The notes beneath the pieces were generated by a model that worked only from the letters and a program-made list of their open reading frames with translations, searched no databases and was not told the DNA's origin. DNA of 64,000 nt, from positions 26,365 to 90,364 of the forward strand of contig JAHHTW010000005.1 in assembly GCA_020024265.1 (NCBI GenBank), written 5' to 3'. The DNA is from Anaerotignum sp. Lineage in GTDB: Bacteria > Bacillota > Clostridia > Lachnospirales > Anaerotignaceae. Positions 15,107 through 23,370 of the stretch are shown one piece after another. Both the position numbers and the translations under genes were made by a program. Each line of letters opens with the position of its first letter. Positions within the stretch are counted from its first letter, which is position 1.

Positions 15107-16783
15107 GTGACAAAATGGTTTCAGATTTTTTTACTGCTTTCAGTCATTGGCAGTTCGCTGACAGGGATACTATTGGTATTGAAAAAATGGACGAGAACAC
15201 ATTTCCCGCCTCTTTGGGAATATGTGTTATGGATCGGTGTGCTGTTGGTGATGGTGGTACCGATTTCTGTGAAAATGCCCACAATACAACCAATGTTGCA
15301 AAAGCATACAGCGTTTACCACACCACTCACATCCATAGATATGACCACAACCCATGTAGCAATACCGTTTCATACCATAGAGCCGCATATGGAGGAACAT
15401 ATTTCGATTACAAAAGAAGTAGGTGCATCGCTTTTTTCTTGGTGGGATTTATTGGTTTTGGTTTGGATAACAGGGGCTTTGGGCAGTTTGGGGTATCGTT
15501 TGATGGGATATAGACGGTGGATCAAACAGATACGCAAGACATGCGTGCGCATAGACTTAGATGCACAATTGCCCAAGCGTCTACGGGTGTATCAAACCAA
15601 AGAAGCAGTTTCTCCTATGGTGGCAGGTATTTTGCATCCGATGTTGATTTTGCCGGAAGAAGCGTTGTCGGAGAGCCGCTTGCAGTATGTATTGCGTCAC
15701 GAATTGATACATTATCGCAGAGGGGATTTGCTTTGGCGGTGGTTGGCAGTTCTGGCAATGTCTATCCATTGGTTTCAGCCAATGGTGTATGTGGCAGTGG
15801 CACAAATGCAAGAAGCGTGTGAGATTTCCTGTGATTGGTGTGTTGTAAGGTTTATGGAGCAGGAAAAGCGAGATGATTATATGCGTGTGATTTTGGCACT
15901 TTTGGCAACGACCATGTCGAAAAAACAAATTTTCACAACACAAATGGCAAGCGGAAAAAAACAATTACAAAGGAGATTTACTATGATACGTAATCAAAAA
16001 CCATATAAAAAGAAAAAAATTTTTTTGAGTGTTTGTGTGGGAACAATGCTTTTGGGTGGCGCTTGGCTGACAGGCTGTACATTGCAAGAAACATATGTAC
16101 CAAAGGAATCGAAAACAGAAGTTGCTACGAGTATTGCAGGTCTGGCAGAAGAAGGTACATTGCTTTTTGTTGGTACTGATAACAGGGGTATGGCAGACAC
16201 CATTTTTACCTATCATATATCAGAAGAAGATGGAAAGGCAGATATACTTTCTATTCCCAGAGATACCAAAACGGCAGAAGGACAAAAGATTTCTAGTTTG
16301 CTTGTGCAGGAAGATGGTGATGCAAAACTCATACAAGCTGTTTCGGAAATTACAACACAACCTGTGGCAGATTATATCCGTATGGACTTGACGGCAGTAG
16401 AAACGGTTATAGACCATTTGGGAGGTGTTACATTTACTGTTCCGCAAGATATGGATTATGATGACGATGTGCAGAACCTTTCCATTCATTTGCGAGCGGG
16501 AGAGCAGAGGCTGTCCGGAAAAGATGCTGTGGGATTGTTACAATATCGCAAGGGGTATCCACGGCGGGATTTGAGCCGTATTGAGGTGCAACAGGCTTTT
16601 TTGAAAGAACTATTCCAACAAAAATGCAATCCCGCATATCTGAAAGAAATTCCTGCACTATTGGAAGCAACAAAAGGGCATGTGGTCACCAATTTGACCA
16701 TGTCGGATATGGTGGCATATGGGCAAAAGCTGTATGACTGCAAACAAAAAAGCATAGATACTGTGATGATGGATATATGGTAA
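15107..16783 (+). CDS. BlaR1-like M56 metalloprotease fused to an LCP (LytR-CpsA-Psr) domain
   Basis: 558 residues. The first 300 match the membrane-embedded M56 peptidase of BlaR1/MecR1: helices near 5-25, 37-53 and 110-130, zinc motif HELIH (198-202), another helix near 210-232, and downstream EISCDW. A further helix (304-322) ends in a lipobox-like LTGC. BlaR1 would now carry a penicillin-binding sensor; instead residues 350-505 are an LCP domain with GTDNRGMADT, SIPRDT, LGGVTFTVP, DYDD and the Arg-rich RKGYPRRDLSRIEVQQ. LCP enzymes attach glycopolymers to peptidoglycan using polyprenyl-phosphate substrates. The GTG start follows AGGAGGAAGG. The gene pairs with blaI upstream. I infer that the LCP module senses lipid-linked wall precursors and triggers BlaI cleavage; an enzymatic role is the alternative. 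Confidence 0.85.
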   Translation: MTKWFQIFLLLSVIGSSLTGILLVLKKWTRTHFPPLWEYVLWIGVLLVMVVPISVKMPTIQPMLQKHTAFTTPLTSIDMTTTHVAIPFHTIEPHMEEHISITKEVGASLFSWWDLLVLVWITGALGSLGYRLMGYRRWIKQIRKTCVRIDLDAQLPKRLRVYQTKEAVSPMVAGILHPMLILPEEALSESRLQYVLRHELIHYRRGDLLWRWLAVLAMSIHWFQPMVYVAVAQMQEACEISCDWCVVRFMEQEKRDDYMRVILALLATTMSKKQIFTTQMASGKKQLQRRFTMIRNQKPYKKKKIFLSVCVGTMLLGGAWLTGCTLQETYVPKESKTEVATSIAGLAEEGTLLFVGTDNRGMADTIFTYHISEEDGKADILSIPRDTKTAEGQKISSLLVQEDGDAKLIQAVSEITTQPVADYIRMDLTAVETVIDHLGGVTFTVPQDMDYDDDVQNLSIHLRAGEQRLSGKDAVGLLQYRKGYPRRDLSRIEVQQAFLKELFQQKCNPAYLKEIPALLEATKGHVVTNLTMSDMVAYGQKLYDCKQKSIDTVMMDIW

Positions 16784-16940
16784 GAACCATCTGTGCAGTT
16801 CACAAAACAGCATTTTATGCAAAAGACAGTATGATACAGACCATGAAATACGGATAAAAAAAAGACCAATATGGTCGAGATACAGATGTGTATGTGTGAT
16901 TGTATTTTTCGACATACGGATGTGTAAAAAGTAAAATTTG

Positions 16941-17144
16941 TTTATAATAAGAAAAGGGATTTTTCAGAGTTTTGGTACGATGTTCGGTCTGAAACCTTGG
17001 AGATCAGACGGTGTGTCTTTGACGAAACCCATTTGCCTATGGGGGTACAATCGTGTAGTGTTGTAAATATACAAACATAAAACATAACTTATCAATTTCT
17101 TTTCTAATTTGTGGACGATGAGAAAAAATCTCATCGTCTTTTTG
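16941..17144 (+). ncRNA. Candidate structured RNA, possibly 6S RNA
   Basis: TATAAT at 16941-16946 and a strong terminator (GACGATGAGA-AAAAA-TCTCATCGTC, 17114-17138, then TTTTT) bound a gene-free transcript of about 190 bases. Inside are hairpins GTCTGA...TCAGAC (about 16989-17012) and CCCAT...ATGGG (about 17027-17042). The 5' end (AGAAAAGGGATTTTTC...) is imperfectly complementary to the 3' part (...AAATTGA reversed, CTTTTCT), giving an interrupted closing stem. Size and the long interrupted hairpin suit 6S RNA. No protein frame fits. The name is tentative. Confidence 0.4.
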
Positions 17145-17171
17145 ATACAATCAGGAAACAAAAAGATTTCC

Positions 17172-17211
17172 TTGACATATTTTTCATTTGCCATATAATT
17201 GACTTAGTCAA
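17172..17211 (+). promoter_or_regulatory. Promoter and MarR-type operator of the bil operon
   Basis: TTGACA (17172-17177), a 16-base spacer and TATAAT (17194-17199) form a strong promoter. The perfect 13-bp palindrome TTGACTTAGTCAA (17199-17211) starts at the last base of the -10 and covers the start site, ideal for repression by the MarR protein encoded 18 bases downstream. Confidence 0.85.
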
Positions 17212-17229
17212 CTAATTTAGGAGGAGGAT

Positions 17230-17643
17230 ATGAATACATTAGCATATGAGATATTGCTTTTGAAAGCAGATTTTCAAAAGTATTGCTTGAAAGAGTTGAA
17301 ACCATGGGGAATTTCCAGAGGACTGTTATTTTTTGTTATTTATATTGGCAATCACTCAGGGTGTTTATTAAAAGAGATTGCACAAGTTTTGCAAGTAGAT
17401 GCAGGATACACCACCCGTGCCATCATGCAATTATCAGAATTGGGGCTTGTTGTCAGAAAACCGAATGAACAGGATAAAAGACAAAAAAGCCTATATCTAA
17501 CCGAAAAAGGCACACTGGCATTTGAGAGAATTTTCCGTTTATTTCAAGAATGGGATGAGCGTGTTACAAAAGGCTGGACAGAACAGGAGCGGGAAGATTG
17601 TAAAGAAAAACTACAATCCATGCGCATGCAGACAAAGGAGTGA
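17230..17643 (+). CDS. bilQ: MarR-family regulator, likely BilQ
   Basis: 137 residues with a winged-helix MarR core: LLKEIAQVLQVDAGYTTRAIMQLSELGLVVRKPNEQDKRQ spans the recognition helix and wing with the conserved Asp and Arg of the wing. It starts a three-gene operon with an OYE/Fe-S flavin reductase and a flavodoxin. This order (MarR, reductase, flavodoxin) is that described for the gut bilirubin reduction genes bilQ, bilR and bilS. The RBS AGGAGGAG is optimal. The palindrome at its promoter is the predicted operator, so it is likely an autorepressor relieved by a pigment or other ligand. The regulator role is clear; the name rests on the neighbours. Confidence 0.8.
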   Translation: MNTLAYEILLLKADFQKYCLKELKPWGISRGLLFFVIYIGNHSGCLLKEIAQVLQVDAGYTTRAIMQLSELGLVVRKPNEQDKRQKSLYLTEKGTLAFERIFRLFQEWDERVTKGWTEQEREDCKEKLQSMRMQTKE

Positions 17644-17647
17644 TAAG

Positions 17648-18751
17648 ATGTATGAAACCATTTTAGAGCCAATCACATTGGGGCATTTGCAGTTGAAAAA
17701 CAAAGTGGTATTTGCACCCACAACCATGGGCTTAAAAAAAGAAGCATATTTCAAAAAAATGGAAGATATTGCAAAAGGCGGTGTTTCTCTTATCATCATT
17801 GGTGATGTGGACGCCATGCCCTCACTGAAACCTTCTTTATACACAAAAAAAGGCATGGCAGATTACAAAGAACTGGTGGAGCGTATCCATGCACATGGTG
17901 CAAAGGTTTCTGCACAATTACATATGTCGGATACAAATTTGAAAGCGATGATAAAATATATCCCTGCGGTATTGACCAAAAAAATCACAGAGGAAGAACT
18001 GCGTGTCATTGTAAACAAAGAAGCCAAACGTTATATCAATCAAATGCCCATCAAAAAAGTACAGAAAATCATTGCAGGCTTTGGAGATGCCGCTTTGTTG
18101 ATCGAGGCGGCAGGCTTTGATATGATACAAATACATGGGGATCGTATGTGTGGCAGTTTCAGCTCTGCATTATTGAATGAAAGAGAAGATGTCTTTGGTG
18201 GTACATTGGAACATCGTATGAAATTTGCATTGGATTGTATTGCAGAAGTCAAAAAAGCAGTCCCCAATATGGCAATAGAATACAAATTGGCTGTGCGTCA
18301 GACAAATCCATGTTATGGAAAGGCAGGATTTACAGAGCAGGAATTGAAAGATGTTGTGTGGCGTTTGGAGAACGCAGGTGTGGATTGTTTTCATGTGGCA
18401 TTGGCAAATCATGGAGAATTATCCGATACCATTCCACCCAAGAATCACCCATATTTTTCAGAAGAAGGGTGTTTCTTGAAATTTTGCGATATGGTCAAAT
18501 TGTATACCCAGCGACCGGTTTGTGGCGTGGGTGGGTTGACAAATCCCGATTATATCGAGCAACAATGCAAACAAGGGCGTATGGATTATGTTGCCATGAG
18601 CCGACAGTTGATAGCAGACCCCAACTGGGTACGAAAGGTAGAACGTGGAGAGGTGCAACAGATTTTCAAATGCTTGCGTTGTAATCAAAAATGTATAGGC
18701 GGTATGAAAGCACATCAAGGTGTGCATTGTATTTATGAAGGAAGGAAGTAA
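17648..18751 (+). CDS. bilR: Bilirubin reductase BilR (OYE-family flavin enzyme with 4Fe-4S site)
   Basis: 367 residues: an Old-Yellow-Enzyme TIM barrel (start YETILEPITLGHLQLKNKVVF, FMN-site GVGGL and DYVAMSRQLIADPNW) followed by a Fe-S cluster motif Cys342-x2-Cys345-x3-Cys349-x11-Cys361. It stops there, without the FAD/NAD domain of 2,4-dienoyl-CoA reductases. The active-site position where dienoyl reductases carry His-x-x-His holds HGDRM with Asp165-Arg166. An adjacent Asp-Arg pair at about 166/167 is the reported hallmark of BilR, which reduces bilirubin to urobilinogen. AAAGGAG precedes ATG 17648, four bases after bilQ; the longer in-frame start at 17522 lies inside bilQ. The function is inferred from signature plus operon. 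A related flavin reductase of other substrate is the alternative. Confidence 0.85.
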   Translation: MYETILEPITLGHLQLKNKVVFAPTTMGLKKEAYFKKMEDIAKGGVSLIIIGDVDAMPSLKPSLYTKKGMADYKELVERIHAHGAKVSAQLHMSDTNLKAMIKYIPAVLTKKITEEELRVIVNKEAKRYINQMPIKKVQKIIAGFGDAALLIEAAGFDMIQIHGDRMCGSFSSALLNEREDVFGGTLEHRMKFALDCIAEVKKAVPNMAIEYKLAVRQTNPCYGKAGFTEQELKDVVWRLENAGVDCFHVALANHGELSDTIPPKNHPYFSEEGCFLKFCDMVKLYTQRPVCGVGGLTNPDYIEQQCKQGRMDYVAMSRQLIADPNWVRKVERGEVQQIFKCLRCNQKCIGGMKAHQGVHCIYEGRK

Positions 18752-18755
18752 TCAA

Positions 18756-19247
18756 ATGCAATATGCGGTGGTATATTCCAGTAAAACAGGCAATACCCGT
18801 TTGCTGGCAGAACAAATTCAAAAACAAAAAGGCAGTGCAGCGTGTATCTATTTTGGTGAGCCAAGTACAAAGGCTTTGCAAGCAGATGTGTTATATGTCG
18901 GCTTTTGGACAGATCAAGGCAGTTGTGATGCACAGACAAAGGCATTTTTAGCCAACATACATCAAAAAACAGTATATCTGTTTGGGACAGCAGGTTTTGG
19001 GCAGTCGAAATCTTATTTTGATAAAATTTTGCAAAATGTTATGGCAGAGATACCAGAGGATAATGTGGTACATAGCGGATTTATGTGTCAGGGGAAAATG
19101 CCGCAGGCAGTACGCAAACGCTACAAAACCATGCTGGAACAAAATCCGAATGATACAAAAGCAAAGATGTTGCTGGATAATTTTGATATGGCGTTGACAC
19201 ACCCAGATGCAACAGATTTACAACAACTCAAAGATTGGTTACTTTGA
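18756..19247 (+). CDS. bilS: Flavodoxin-like protein BilS
   Basis: 163 residues. YAVVYSSKTGNTRLLAEQI is the FMN phosphate-binding loop of flavodoxins, and the second FMN region is around GFWTDQGSCD and FGTAGFG. It starts four bases after bilR with GGAAGGAAG as RBS. In the bilirubin reductase operon a flavodoxin partner, BilS, improves or enables electron delivery to BilR, which here lacks its own NAD-binding domain. It is cytoplasmic, with no signal peptide. The C-terminal 60 residues are longer than in a minimal flavodoxin. Confidence 0.82.
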   Translation: MQYAVVYSSKTGNTRLLAEQIQKQKGSAACIYFGEPSTKALQADVLYVGFWTDQGSCDAQTKAFLANIHQKTVYLFGTAGFGQSKSYFDKILQNVMAEIPEDNVVHSGFMCQGKMPQAVRKRYKTMLEQNPNDTKAKMLLDNFDMALTHPDATDLQQLKDWLL

Positions 19248-19558
19248 ACATGGACTATGAAGAAAAGTCCGAAAATAAGATCTTCTATGCTCATGATAAA
19301 ACGATAATATGTTGAGTATGAGTATCGTTATTGGATTATATAAAACGCAATACTTTTTTGGAAAAATAACTCTACACCATAAAACAACCGGCTTCATCAG
19401 GCATACTTTTTGTCTAGGTAAGATGGTATGAGTGGTCCAAAAAGTATGACGTGTGCTGAAAAGAACAAAAATTAGGTGTTTATCGGACTTTTTGAGCCTG
19501 AAAAAAGCAGGATTTTTTTATACATGACATGCCAAATGTAATCAAAAAAACAAATTTG
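19248..19558. other. Gene-free stretch with nested inverted repeats
   Basis: No protein recognised. Perfect 10-bp inverted repeats are nested: AAAAGTCCGA (19263-19272) with TCGGACTTTT (19483-19492), and CATACTTTTT (19402-19411) with AAAAAGTATG (19439-19448). ACGATA...TATCGT forms a third small hairpin near 19301-19327. It could be a long untranslated region, an unknown RNA, or the remains of a small mobile element. Confidence 0.45.
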
Positions 19559-19595
19559 AGGCGATGAGAAAGCAAAAATCTTATCGCCTTTTTTG
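19559..19595 (+). terminator. Terminator downstream of the bil operon
   Basis: The stem AGGCGATGAG (19559-19568) pairs with CTTATCGCCT (19580-19589) and is followed by a T-run to 19594. It is 310 bases after bilS, so it may end either the bil transcript or a separate RNA. Confidence 0.7.
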
Positions 19596-20148
19596 TGCTC
19601 AAAGATTAGAAAAAACTGTATTTGAAAATGATGACTATTTTTTGAAAAAAGCTTAAAAAGTTGCTAAAAACATAAAAATTAAGAAAGAAAGATATTGGAA
19701 GTACTTAGACATTTTCGATGTTTCATTTTATATAAAGACGATGGACAATAAGAGATGAAATGCCGTATAATAATAACGATGAAAAGTAGTTTTTGTGGAT
19801 TAATCTGTTGTTATTGCGATAGTTTTTTCGCAGATTTTAGGGTATTGGAGTGGAAGATGTTTTACAATGGACAAATAATTTTGTTTGATATAGTAGACTG
19901 TTGAGTAGGAGTATCCGTTTAATATTTATTTGTAAAAGAGTGAACGGGGTAGTTTGCACTGTACCTGTGAAGCTGAATTTCTGTCCGTTCTTGCTTTGAA
20001 CGAAGATGGTTGCGTGTTTTCTTCTCTGGCATAAAAATGTCCTCTTTTTCTGAAAATAGGGATAAAAAAAGACCGCTGACTTTTCACACAGCGGTGTAGA
20101 TCAACGGTCTGATATTCCGTATTTAGTTTTACAATTTTTTTACAGTCA
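19596..20148. other. Intergenic region, nothing recognised
   Basis: About 550 bases, strongly AT-rich on the left and more balanced from about 19930. No RNA gene or conserved protein is visible. The left edge of the accessory region (different base composition, minus-strand genes) appears to lie here. Confidence 0.4.
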
Positions 20149-20652
20149 TTAAGTATCAAGTTTGCAGAAATATAAAGTATTTGTATCCGTGTCATATAGC
20201 CCTAAAGTAAAGTTAAAAGAAAGCCTATGCAAAATATCCGCCCCTGATGATTTGTCATTTTCAATTTGCCTATCAATCAATAAATAGTAGCCGTTTTCAA
20301 TTTTCGGAATTAAGGCATTTCCATTGTTATCGTTCAAATATGGTCCAATAGAGCTCGTTTCATCTGAAACTCCATAAACCAATGTTTCGACAGTCTCATC
20401 AAGGGGAAATGATTTCCAAGATGAATGAGATTTGATTTCTTCTACAACTGTATCGTTGTTGAAACTAAGAACAACACAAGAGGTTCCATCTCCATTTCCG
20501 CTATGGGTATCATACTTTGAAATTTCTTCTCCACTGGATACATCAATTCCAAGTTCTTTATACACTGTATCTTGTGCAGTTTTTGAACCACAGGCAGTTA
20601 ACATAAAAATTGAAAGAAGAAAAATAACGGTACTTGACAATATCCTTTTCAT
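20149..20652 (-). CDS. Putative lipoprotein of unknown function
   Basis: 167 residues from ATG 20652, preceded by GAAAGGAG. The frame is open further upstream, but the signal peptide begins at this Met: MKRILSSTVIFLLSIFMLTAC is a classic lipoprotein signal with lipobox LTAC. The mature part is hydrophilic with a short Ser/Asn-rich stretch and several beta-type segments (YGVSDETSSIGPY, GYYLLIDRQ, LGLYDTDTNTLYFC). I do not recognise a family. Neighbours on the same strand are two small proteins, also of accessory character. It lies at the left edge of a region with mobile-element debris. Confidence 0.7.
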   Translation of the reverse strand: MKRILSSTVIFLLSIFMLTACGSKTAQDTVYKELGIDVSSGEEISKYDTHSGNGDGTSCVVLSFNNDTVVEEIKSHSSWKSFPLDETVETLVYGVSDETSSIGPYLNDNNGNALIPKIENGYYLLIDRQIENDKSSGADILHRLSFNFTLGLYDTDTNTLYFCKLDT

Positions 20653-20982
20653 AATTACGCTCCTTTCTATATGATTGTATTTATACTTGCGGCTTGTTGG
20701 CGGCGGACAGTTCTTAAAACTGTATATGGACAACGAGTTCATATGAGATAGCCACATAAGCGGCGAAAGGGGGTAGCCACCTTGTCGGAACAAAGTGACA
20801 GAGCATTCTCGGTCTTTGCCACTGACAGAGAATGAAGCTCCGCAGGACGCGCGAATACTGCCGACAGGAAAGTATAGAAGTGCGCTCTTAGAGTTCTAAG
20901 GGATTATTCCGTCCCATAGAACAGAAAGATATTTGCCAACAACTGCGACACACCATATTTCTTCAAGTTACTCACCCTGATG
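20653..20982. other. GC-richer junction segment without a gene
   Basis: From about 20690 to 20900 the base composition is clearly richer in G and C than the surrounding DNA. The minus-strand reading (AGTGGCAAAGACCGAG and onward) has no complete gene. It resembles a foreign insertion scar more than native spacer. A precise source cannot be named without a search. Confidence 0.4.
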
Positions 20983-21405
20983 TCATTCTTCAGTTTCATA
21001 TATAATATCGCCGGTAAAGTACATCGAGAGTGACATTTGAAATAACTCGTCTTTTTGAGGAGAACGCAGATAGCCAATATATTCCACTTGATTGAACCCA
21101 TACAGTTCATCTAAAATTTCAAAGTAATACTCGGCATACTTCTCAACGAAATCTTTCAATGACATTTTTGTGCCTTCAAAATCGCCATATTTCCCCAATT
21201 CGCTTAATAGCAAAACACAAGCACAATCCATATCAACAGCTTCAATCGTAATATGTCCATCTACTTGTGGATAAGGAGCTTTGGTGCTAACATATCCATA
21301 ACTAAAGTCCAAATAAACGGAATCATTTCGGCAGGTAATCTTATGCACAACCATATCGTGCAAGCTATACGGAATATCTATGTGTTGCTTAAATCTCGTT
21401 ATCAT
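20983..21405 (-). CDS. Hypothetical cytoplasmic protein
   Basis: 140 residues, acidic, no signal peptide or membrane segment. Visible features: a beta-rich N-terminal half (MVVHKITCRNDSVYLDFSYGYV) and a helical, Tyr/Glu-rich centre (DFVEKYAEYYFEILDELYG). I do not recognise the family; the size and composition recall small immunity-type or stress proteins of accessory regions, but that is only an impression. AAGGTTGTG about 8 bases upstream serves as a modest RBS, and TATATTATAA further upstream could be a -10. Confidence 0.6.
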   Translation of the reverse strand: MITRFKQHIDIPYSLHDMVVHKITCRNDSVYLDFSYGYVSTKAPYPQVDGHITIEAVDMDCACVLLLSELGKYGDFEGTKMSLKDFVEKYAEYYFEILDELYGFNQVEYIGYLRSPQKDELFQMSLSMYFTGDIIYETEE

Positions 21406-21500
21406 TTTATTTCACAACCTTTTCACACCTATTCTTTATAATATATAAAGTTTACTCATATAACGCTGGTAGCTCATCTGTAAACACAAACACTGCTTCA

Positions 21501-21923
21501 TCAAAACCAGCTAACCTTTTCATCTCTAAATTCCGGAATATTACTGTTTTGATATGGATGATAATGATTAAGATTGCACCCAAATTCCTTTAAGGATTTG
21601 ATTCGATCATCTTGTGTCCATTCGATTAAAGAAATCCCATCAAATTCTTCAATTTTTCCGTTATCCATTTTGTTTTTGAAGTACCATACCACAACAGTCC
21701 AGTCACCCTCATGAAAAAATTGTTTTGTATCCCATACGAGAACTGTTCCACGAGTATTCCATTCCTCGAACCAGTGTTTTACTGTTTTCCGATCAGTATA
21801 CTGAGGCCCCCAACTTTCTGTATAAATAATATCTTCGGTAAAAATATCATCTATTCCAAAATCTTGTTGTTTGATCCACATATCAAACCATAACTTGATA
21901 ATTTGTTCTTTCTTATTATTCAT
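21501..21923 (-). CDS. NTF2/SnoaL-like protein
   Basis: 140 residues with the plan of the SnoaL/NTF2-like fold: an N-terminal helix (IIKLWFDMWIKQQ), then IDDIFTEDIIYTESWGPQYTDRKTVKHWFEEW and a beta-sheet with alternating hydrophobics (WTVVVWYFKNKMDNGKIEEFDGISLIEWTQDDRIKSLKEFG). Members are small enzymes or ligand-binding proteins with a central pocket; no substrate can be assigned. AGAGGTG precedes the ATG. It is transcribed in the same direction as the two minus-strand genes beside it but is separated by 95 bases. Confidence 0.7.
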   Translation of the reverse strand: MNNKKEQIIKLWFDMWIKQQDFGIDDIFTEDIIYTESWGPQYTDRKTVKHWFEEWNTRGTVLVWDTKQFFHEGDWTVVVWYFKNKMDNGKIEEFDGISLIEWTQDDRIKSLKEFGCNLNHYHPYQNSNIPEFRDEKVSWF

Positions 21924-22033
21924 GAAACACCTCTATAATATGAAATTTTCCTCTACTTTACTATGATAAATTTTAACATAAGCATGTAAATAAATCTACA
22001 ACTGAACGATGGAACCACACAAACAAAATCTGC

Positions 22034-22320
22034 TCAGGCAGTCTCTTTCCAAACATAAATCAACTCTGCCTTGATGATTTCCTTTGTCTGGTTGCAGATG
22101 GGAGTTTATGGACTGCACCCCCAACATCTGATTTTGGGCTTTCATGACTTCAGTCACATCCTCAGCTTTCATCATCTGCTGGATAATCAAGTTTAGCCTT
22201 TCTGTCACCTGTTCATTCAGAACGGCAAGGATGGAGTTTGTCCGACAAAAGCAGGTCATTGTAGAGCATGGAGCGATACTGTTTGAAGTAGGTTTTGTAC
22301 AACTGTCTCCAGCGACCAAA
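22034..22320 (-). pseudogene. tnpV: tnpV remnant (transposon-encoded TnpV family)
   Basis: Three reading frames together spell a TnpV-like protein: GRWRQLYKTYFKQYRSMLYNDLLLSDKL (22317 to about 22230, first frame), then RNSILAVLNEQVTERLNLIIQQMMK and MKAQNQM (second frame), then EIIKAELIYVWKETA before the stop at 22034 (third frame). TnpV-family proteins are carried by Firmicutes transposons and integrative elements. At least two frameshifts and an altered 5' end make it non-functional. Confidence 0.75.
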
Positions 22321-22400
22321 GGGACGGGTATAACTGCTCAAATACATGAAGTACTTCTGGGGGGAATAAATGGTCTGCAACAAAAACAAGTAATCAAGAT

Positions 22401-22709
22401 ATGCTTGATACAGCATCCAATCATTTGGATATTGATGACAAATGCTTATCCAGCGTTCAATCTGATATTCAGATCGACTATTTGGAAATGGAAGAAGTTG
22501 AGGATTGGATGGAACAGCAACGCAGTCAAAATCAAAAGTTCGCTGATAGGAAGAACAAATCCTTCTTTTACAAAGATGACAATGGAAACTATGTGAGTCG
22601 TGCATGGATGCAGGAAGATGTATATAGTTTGTATAAAAACTGGCAGGAACAATTTGCTATGATGAATGAAAGAAGGGTATTACTTTACCAAATGAATGTC
22701 TCTAACTAA
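22401..22709 (+). CDS. Hypothetical protein fragment
   Basis: A 102-codon frame, hydrophilic and rich in Asp, Glu, Asn, Gln and aromatic residues (YLEMEEVEDWMEQQ, FFYKDDNGNYVSRAWMQEDVYSLYKNW). The composition looks like a genuine protein and not chance, but I cannot name a family. The N-terminus overlaps the edge of the tnpV remnant and no RBS is evident, so it is probably truncated. It ends just before a decayed relaxase. Confidence 0.45.
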   Translation: MLDTASNHLDIDDKCLSSVQSDIQIDYLEMEEVEDWMEQQRSQNQKFADRKNKSFFYKDDNGNYVSRAWMQEDVYSLYKNWQEQFAMMNERRVLLYQMNVSN

Positions 22710-22825
22710 TGGTGGCATCATTGCGGGTGCGCTTCATCTTGAAACATGGAATGAGAAACCGGCTTCCGCTTCTGGTTCGACAATCATTTCGCTACTTGAT
22801 GGTTCAACGGTAAATTTGGGGCATT

Positions 22826-23370
22826 TTGATGCATCAGAATACCCAACGGGCAAAGAAAAATATGCACTGGGACTGGTACTGCAGTTTCACTACCCCAGAA
22901 CTTCTGGAGAACTCGGAACAGCCAGATTTCAGCTTTGAGAAATTTGAGCAGATGTATTACTACGAGCATTGCTCTGACCATGTAGATGCCCCGAACACCC
23001 GAAACGGGAATACCCGTCATATCGAGCCAAACCGTACGGTGGGGGATCTCTTGAAAAACAACCAGACCTGTCCAGAGAAAAGTATCTACCAGATCGGCAC
23101 CATAGAAGAATCTGTATCGCCGAAAACGCTGTCTCTCATCGTTAGCGAATTTTATGAGGAGTTTGAATGGGCACTTCGCTTCTCAAATTCACATTTTGGA
23201 TTTGACACTGTATTTGGAGGGGGTACACCCCATATCCATGAACGTCATGTGTTTGACTGCAAGAACTGATATGGAGAGCTATGACCCAAGCAGGAAAAGG
23301 AACTGGAAGAACTGGGAATCTCCAGACAAGCCAAAAGGTAAAAACAACAGATGTAAGCATGGGGGACATC
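22826..23370 (+). pseudogene. Decayed Mob/Pre-type mobilisation relaxase
   Basis: Pieces in different frames match the N-terminal half of Firmicutes plasmid-recombination/mobilisation proteins. One frame gives FTTPELLENSEQPDFSFEKF, NRTVGDLLKNNQTCPEKSIYQIG, the EFYEEFE stretch and, further on, GTPHIHERHVFDC. In between a second frame continues SQIHILDLTLYLE. A third frame gives PKQEKELEELGISRQAKR followed by a stop. The His pair in PHIHERH is the metal-binding motif of such relaxases. Several frameshifts and loss of the C-terminal part show that it is dead. It marks a former mobilisable element just upstream of the IdeS-like gene. Confidence 0.75.

Noticed and set aside
17522..17647. Earlier start of bilR inside bilQ
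   Set aside because: It would overlap most of the bilQ C-terminus in another frame and has no RBS; AAAGGAG precedes ATG 17648.
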